Of a stretch of DNA of 36,660 nucleotides, positions 34,106 to 36,660 are shown one piece after another. The notes beneath the pieces were generated by a model that saw only the letters and a list, made by a program, of their open reading frames with translations, ran no database searches and was not told where the DNA came from. The position numbers and the translations under genes are program-made. Numbering within the stretch: position 1 is the stretch's first letter; every line of letters starts with the position of its first letter. Source of the stretch: Candidatus Solibacter sp. Its GTDB lineage: Bacteria > Acidobacteriota > Terriglobia > Bryobacterales > Bryobacteraceae. The stretch covers positions 1 to 36,660 of the forward strand of contig PNKE01000073.1 in NCBI GenBank assembly GCA_013822245.1, given 5' to 3'.

Positions 34106-35434
34106 TTGAAGATCAGGCGACCACACGAAGCCAGGCAGACGGATGGGCCCGGCCGCCGCCGCGGTTGGCGCGCATGGGCGGCGCCGGTTGTGCTCGTCGC
34201 CGTGTGCGGCGTGATCGGTGGAATGCGGGAAGGCGGATGGAAGGCGGACGGGCAGTCCTCGGTACGGGCGGGCGGTTCAATGACGGTTCCGCCGACGCCT
34301 GCCGAGGCTCGGACGCCGCGGTTGGTTTATCCCTATTCAGTGGTGCCTGGGGGCATCGAGGAGACGGCGGAAATCGCCGGGGTATTGAGCCAGGATGCCG
34401 TCGTGGAAGCGCACTACCGGGGATTCCGGGCGGATCTGGCCAGGACGATGGTGCTCGGTCAGCCGAGGATGGTCTACGTTTCCTACAGGGTGAAGGACCA
34501 GATCTACTGGACGCGGAACAAGGTTGAACTGAAGAAGGGCGAGAAGGTGATCACCGACGGCAAGCAGCAGATTCGAGCTCGTTGCGGCAACCGGATCTCG
34601 GATGCGCCGATGGCGCCGATGGCGCTGATGGACCCGCCCGAGGTCTCGGCCGACACGCCGCTGCTGCCGCAACCGCTGGTCGCGCTGGCCAAGCCCGGCG
34701 GACCGCCGGCGGAACCCGCTGAAGAGAGGCCCGCCGAGCCGGCGGCTGTTGCGCCAGGGCCCGGGTCCACCCCCGGAGGCGAGCCATCGTGGGCCGCACT
34801 GGCGCCCATTTTCGCGCCGATGGGAGGAGCCGGCGGCGGATTGGCTCCGCCAGTGTTTCCTCCGTCCGGAATTACGGCGCGGCCTGCCGGCACGCAGCCG
34901 CCTGGGGTGGCGCCGCCATCGAATCCGCCAGTGACGCCGCCTGCGCCATCGGCGGAGCCGCCGTCCTCAAGACCTCCCACTGCGCCGCCGGCAACCGCGC
35001 CGCCCGCGCCGCCCGGCGACGGGCCTAAGCCTTCGAGCCCGCCGCCAAATCCGCCGCCCGGCGGACCCGGCGCTCCGCCATCGGCGCCTCCAACGCCTTC
35101 GGGTCCGCCGTCGACGCCGCCGTCGCCGCCCGTGCCTTCGACTCCGCCCGTGACGCCGCCTTCGCCCGAGCGGCCCAACATCGTCCCGCCATCGCCGCTG
35201 CCGCCGGGTGCGATCGAACCGCCGCTGCCTGGGACGCCTCCGGGACCGAACGGAGTGATCCCGCCAGGGCCGAGTCCATTGCCGCCTCCGGGATTCGAGC
35301 CGCCGCATTCGACGCCTCCGGCTCCACCGGGACCGCCGCCGCCCACGCCGATCCCCGAGCCTTCGACCTATGCGCTCATGGGCGCCGGTCTGGCCGCCAT
35401 GGTCTGGCTGAAGCGCCGGCGCGACCGCCGCTGA
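34106..35434 (+). CDS. Proline-rich PEP-CTERM protein (probable exosortase substrate)
   Basis: This 442-residue exported protein has an N-terminal basic region plus hydrophobic signal/anchor (about residues 22-42). A folded domain (about 70-165) carries TPRLVYPYSVVPGGIE, MVYVSYRVKDQIYWTRNKV and a KKGEKVITDGKQQIRARCGNR end. About 200 residues of Pro/Ser/Ala/Gly-rich linker follow. The C-terminal sorting tail is PEPSTYALMGAGLAAMVWL plus the basic RRRDRR end, a textbook PEP-CTERM signal. It starts with TTG at 34106 behind GAGG. The linker probably spans the envelope or matrix after sorting. It is the only PEP-CTERM protein in the window and lies far from the exosortase at 7587-8462. Confidence 0.87.
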   Translation: MKIRRPHEARQTDGPGRRRGWRAWAAPVVLVAVCGVIGGMREGGWKADGQSSVRAGGSMTVPPTPAEARTPRLVYPYSVVPGGIEETAEIAGVLSQDAVVEAHYRGFRADLARTMVLGQPRMVYVSYRVKDQIYWTRNKVELKKGEKVITDGKQQIRARCGNRISDAPMAPMALMDPPEVSADTPLLPQPLVALAKPGGPPAEPAEERPAEPAAVAPGPGSTPGGEPSWAALAPIFAPMGGAGGGLAPPVFPPSGITARPAGTQPPGVAPPSNPPVTPPAPSAEPPSSRPPTAPPATAPPAPPGDGPKPSSPPPNPPPGGPGAPPSAPPTPSGPPSTPPSPPVPSTPPVTPPSPERPNIVPPSPLPPGAIEPPLPGTPPGPNGVIPPGPSPLPPPGFEPPHSTPPAPPGPPPPTPIPEPSTYALMGAGLAAMVWLKRRRDRR

Positions 35435-35437
35435 AGC

Positions 35438-35452
35438 CCGCGCGGCGCGCGG
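35438..35452 (+). terminator. GC hairpin between the PEP-CTERM and DUF3445 genes
   Basis: CCGCGC and GCGCGG form a 6-bp stem around GGC, 4 bases after the PEP-CTERM stop. There is no T-run, so it may only slow transcription between the two genes. Confidence 0.3.
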
Positions 35453-35472
35453 CGTGCGATGCTAATGAGTCA

Positions 35473-36288
35473 GTGGACTCCTGGTTCCCATTCGAAAGCG
35501 GCATCTATGACGTTTCGCCGGGCCTGCGGGCACTGGCGGGTCCGGTGTTCCTGCTGGAGGGATTCGAGCGCTACCGGCGGGAGAGGCTGGCGGCCCGGGC
35601 GTCGCGGACCATCTACATGGAAAGCGGTTGCCCGGCCCGGACCAAGGCGGCCGCGGCCACGTTTATCGCGTCCCGCTTGTGCGCGGAGCGCCCGGATTTG
35701 TTCGAAACCTCTGGCGGGCGGTTGCGGTGCCGGCTCACCGGGGATGCCGTGCCTGCCGGCGGGGAGAGCCTCGAAGAGCTGCTATTGCAGGTTTGCGAGG
35801 ATGTGGCGGTGTTTCAGGTGGCCACGGAGGGCGAGCATCTGGCGGCGGCTTCGATTGCGCTGCCGAGCAGTTGGCGGCTGGAGGAGAAGATAGGGCGAGG
35901 GTTTGCGGCGATTCACCAACCGGTGCCGGGGATGAAACTCGCGCCGGCAGCCGCGATTGCGCGGTCACTCGCCGCGAAAGGCCCATACGAGCGTTACGCC
36001 TGGGGGCTGACGAACGAGGACCGGCTCGACCAGTACGCGCCCGTCCACGCCGAGGTTCAGCCGGAGCCGCTTTTCATCCGGGTGGAACGGCAGACGATGC
36101 ATCCGCTGCCCGGGTGCGGCGCGTGGCTGTTCACCATCCGGCCGTCGAACACGCCGGCGGAGCGGCTCACTCAGGGGCAGCGGGAGGCTCTGGCGCGGGC
36201 GCTGGAGAGCATGACGCCCGCGCAGGCTGCTTACAAAGGCGTTGAGGGAACTCGCCAGGCGGTCGCGGTTAAGCTGCGCGGGGGCTGA
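35473..36288 (+). CDS. DUF3445 / heme-dependent oxidative N-demethylase-like protein
   Basis: This 271-residue cytosolic protein matches the DUF3445 (PF11927) family: SSWRLEEKIGRGFAAIHQPVPG (about residues 131-152), YAWGLTNEDRL, and RVERQTMHPLPGCGAWLFTIRPSNTPAERL (about 196-225). The founding enzyme, the alpha subunit of dimethylamine monooxygenase/HODM, binds heme and oxidatively demethylates secondary amines, working with reductase subunits. No reductase or aminotransfer partner gene is in view, so either partners lie elsewhere or this is a stand-alone relative. It starts with GTG at 35473, 38 bases after the PEP-CTERM stop, with no clear Shine-Dalgarno. The function is inferred from family only. 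Confidence 0.8.
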   Translation: MDSWFPFESGIYDVSPGLRALAGPVFLLEGFERYRRERLAARASRTIYMESGCPARTKAAAATFIASRLCAERPDLFETSGGRLRCRLTGDAVPAGGESLEELLLQVCEDVAVFQVATEGEHLAAASIALPSSWRLEEKIGRGFAAIHQPVPGMKLAPAAAIARSLAAKGPYERYAWGLTNEDRLDQYAPVHAEVQPEPLFIRVERQTMHPLPGCGAWLFTIRPSNTPAERLTQGQREALARALESMTPAQAAYKGVEGTRQAVAVKLRGG

Positions 36289-36474
36289 AGAGTTCAGCGG
36301 CGCTTGCCCGACAGGGCCGGAACTCGGCCGCCCACGATTGAGCGAAGCCCTGCCCGGCGATGGAATCGAGCGTCAGGCGGATCTGCCCCCATCGGAGCGA
36401 GCTGTTGGCGGCGGGTACTGACCGACTGGCCGCGGGTTAGCCAGCGAGTCGCCGAACATGCGCCTGACCACGCT
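36289..36474. other. Region without a convincing gene
   Basis: After the DUF3445 stop no plus-strand gene is visible. A 91-codon minus-strand ORF (36294-36569) covers this stretch but is Arg/Ser-rich without strand or helix pattern and overlaps the better-looking short ORF in another frame. A different minus frame reads ...WGQIRLTLDSIAGQGFAQSW..., which looks protein-like but has a stop close upstream. The stretch may be decayed coding DNA. Confidence 0.35.
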
Positions 36475-36630
36475 CTACTTTGCCGGGAACGACACTTTGA
36501 GGGCATCGAGAACTCCTTGTTGGTGTTGGTCGGGCTTCGGCGGCCGGCTGACGGTTGCCTTGCCGTCAATCTTGTATTGAAGCAGCGTCAGACGGCCCAG
36601 CGTGGCCATGGGGGAGACTGCGATCCACAT
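36475..36630 (-). CDS. Short ORF at the right edge, possible gene remnant
   Basis: On the minus strand an ORF of 51 codons runs from ATG 36630 to a TAG at 36475-36477; a TGA at 36658-36660 closes the frame upstream. The product ends in ...RLTLLQYKIDGK-A-T... and LDALKVSFPAK, which looks like the natural C-terminus of a larger protein rather than random sequence. The style (short strand, GK, proline pair, then a final helix) vaguely recalls transposase ends, but that is a guess. It is probably a truncated or remnant gene. Confidence 0.3.
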   Translation of the reverse strand: MWIAVSPMATLGRLTLLQYKIDGKATVSRPPKPDQHQQGVLDALKVSFPAK

Positions 36631-36660
36631 GGAAGGCCCCGGCGGCAGGCAGGAACTTCA

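Noticed and set aside
34880-35360. Repetitive proline codons as a tandem repeat array or CRISPR
   Set aside because: The units are irregular Pro/Ser/Ala codon mixtures inside an intact reading frame, with no fixed repeat length or spacers.
36294-36569. 91-codon minus-strand ORF
   Set aside because: Arg/Ser-rich, no structure, and overlaps a more protein-like short ORF in another frame.

Overview
This window looks like chromosome from a high-GC, Gram-negative, flagellated, environmental bacterium that makes exopolysaccharide and has an exosortase/PEP-CTERM sorting system. The mix of an exosortase with EpsI and an asparagine-synthase-like amidotransferase, a PEP-CTERM protein with an 'YWTRN' domain, paired MacB-type permeases without an ATPase, a P1/NylC-like peptidase and an M20 amidohydrolase suggests Acidobacteriota (Bryobacter/Solibacter-like). 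That placement is inference from gene content, not from a marker alignment. No rRNA, tRNA, CRISPR array, intact insertion sequence or prophage was seen.

Layout. 1-9117 is an exopolysaccharide/exosortase locus: the 3' end of an unidentified gene, a putative GT-A glycosyltransferase, a GT4 glycosyltransferase, a UDP-sugar epimerase, a second GT4 enzyme, a convergent asparagine-synthase-type amidotransferase, a DegT/DnrJ/EryC1 aminotransferase, the exosortase and EpsI. 9137-9557 holds a small unknown minus-strand gene and a candidate 47-residue protein coupled to it. 9658-14162 is a flagellar filament locus: fliW, csrA, flagellin, a TPR protein, a FliT-like candidate and fliD. 14293-19045 holds speA, an SDR, and a minus-strand operon of a Panacea (SocA-like) antitoxin, a candidate toxin and a P1-family self-processing peptidase. 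leuS follows on the plus strand. 21679-25226 encodes a secreted clan GH-A glycosidase and a secreted M20 peptidase. 25302-29035 is a MacA-like adaptor with two FtsX/MacB-type permeases and no ATPase. 29022-33825 carries a hybrid sensor kinase and an M3 oligopeptidase. 34106-36288 has a proline-rich PEP-CTERM protein and a DUF3445/HODM-like protein. The last 370 bases hold only a short ORF that may be a remnant.

How it fits together. The first 9 kb would build and export a surface polysaccharide and process PEP-CTERM proteins; the only substrate here lies about 26 kb away. The adjacent block contains the regulator pair FliW-CsrA immediately upstream of its classic target. The flagellin leader contains a hairpin with an AGGA loop and a GGA-rich Shine-Dalgarno, the layout expected of a CsrA-repressed mRNA, behind a FliA-like promoter. 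The exosortase leader has a similar hairpin-loop GGA plus a GGA-containing Shine-Dalgarno, so CsrA could link matrix production and motility.

A second recurring theme is start-site architecture. At five genes (aminotransferase, SDR, glycosidase, M20, M3) a TAnnnT hexamer sits exactly 6-7 nt before the start codon with no Shine-Dalgarno, as in leaderless mRNAs; two more genes have TATAAT 11-12 nt before the start. The gene order is very compact, with many overlapping starts and stops and several convergent 3' overlaps.
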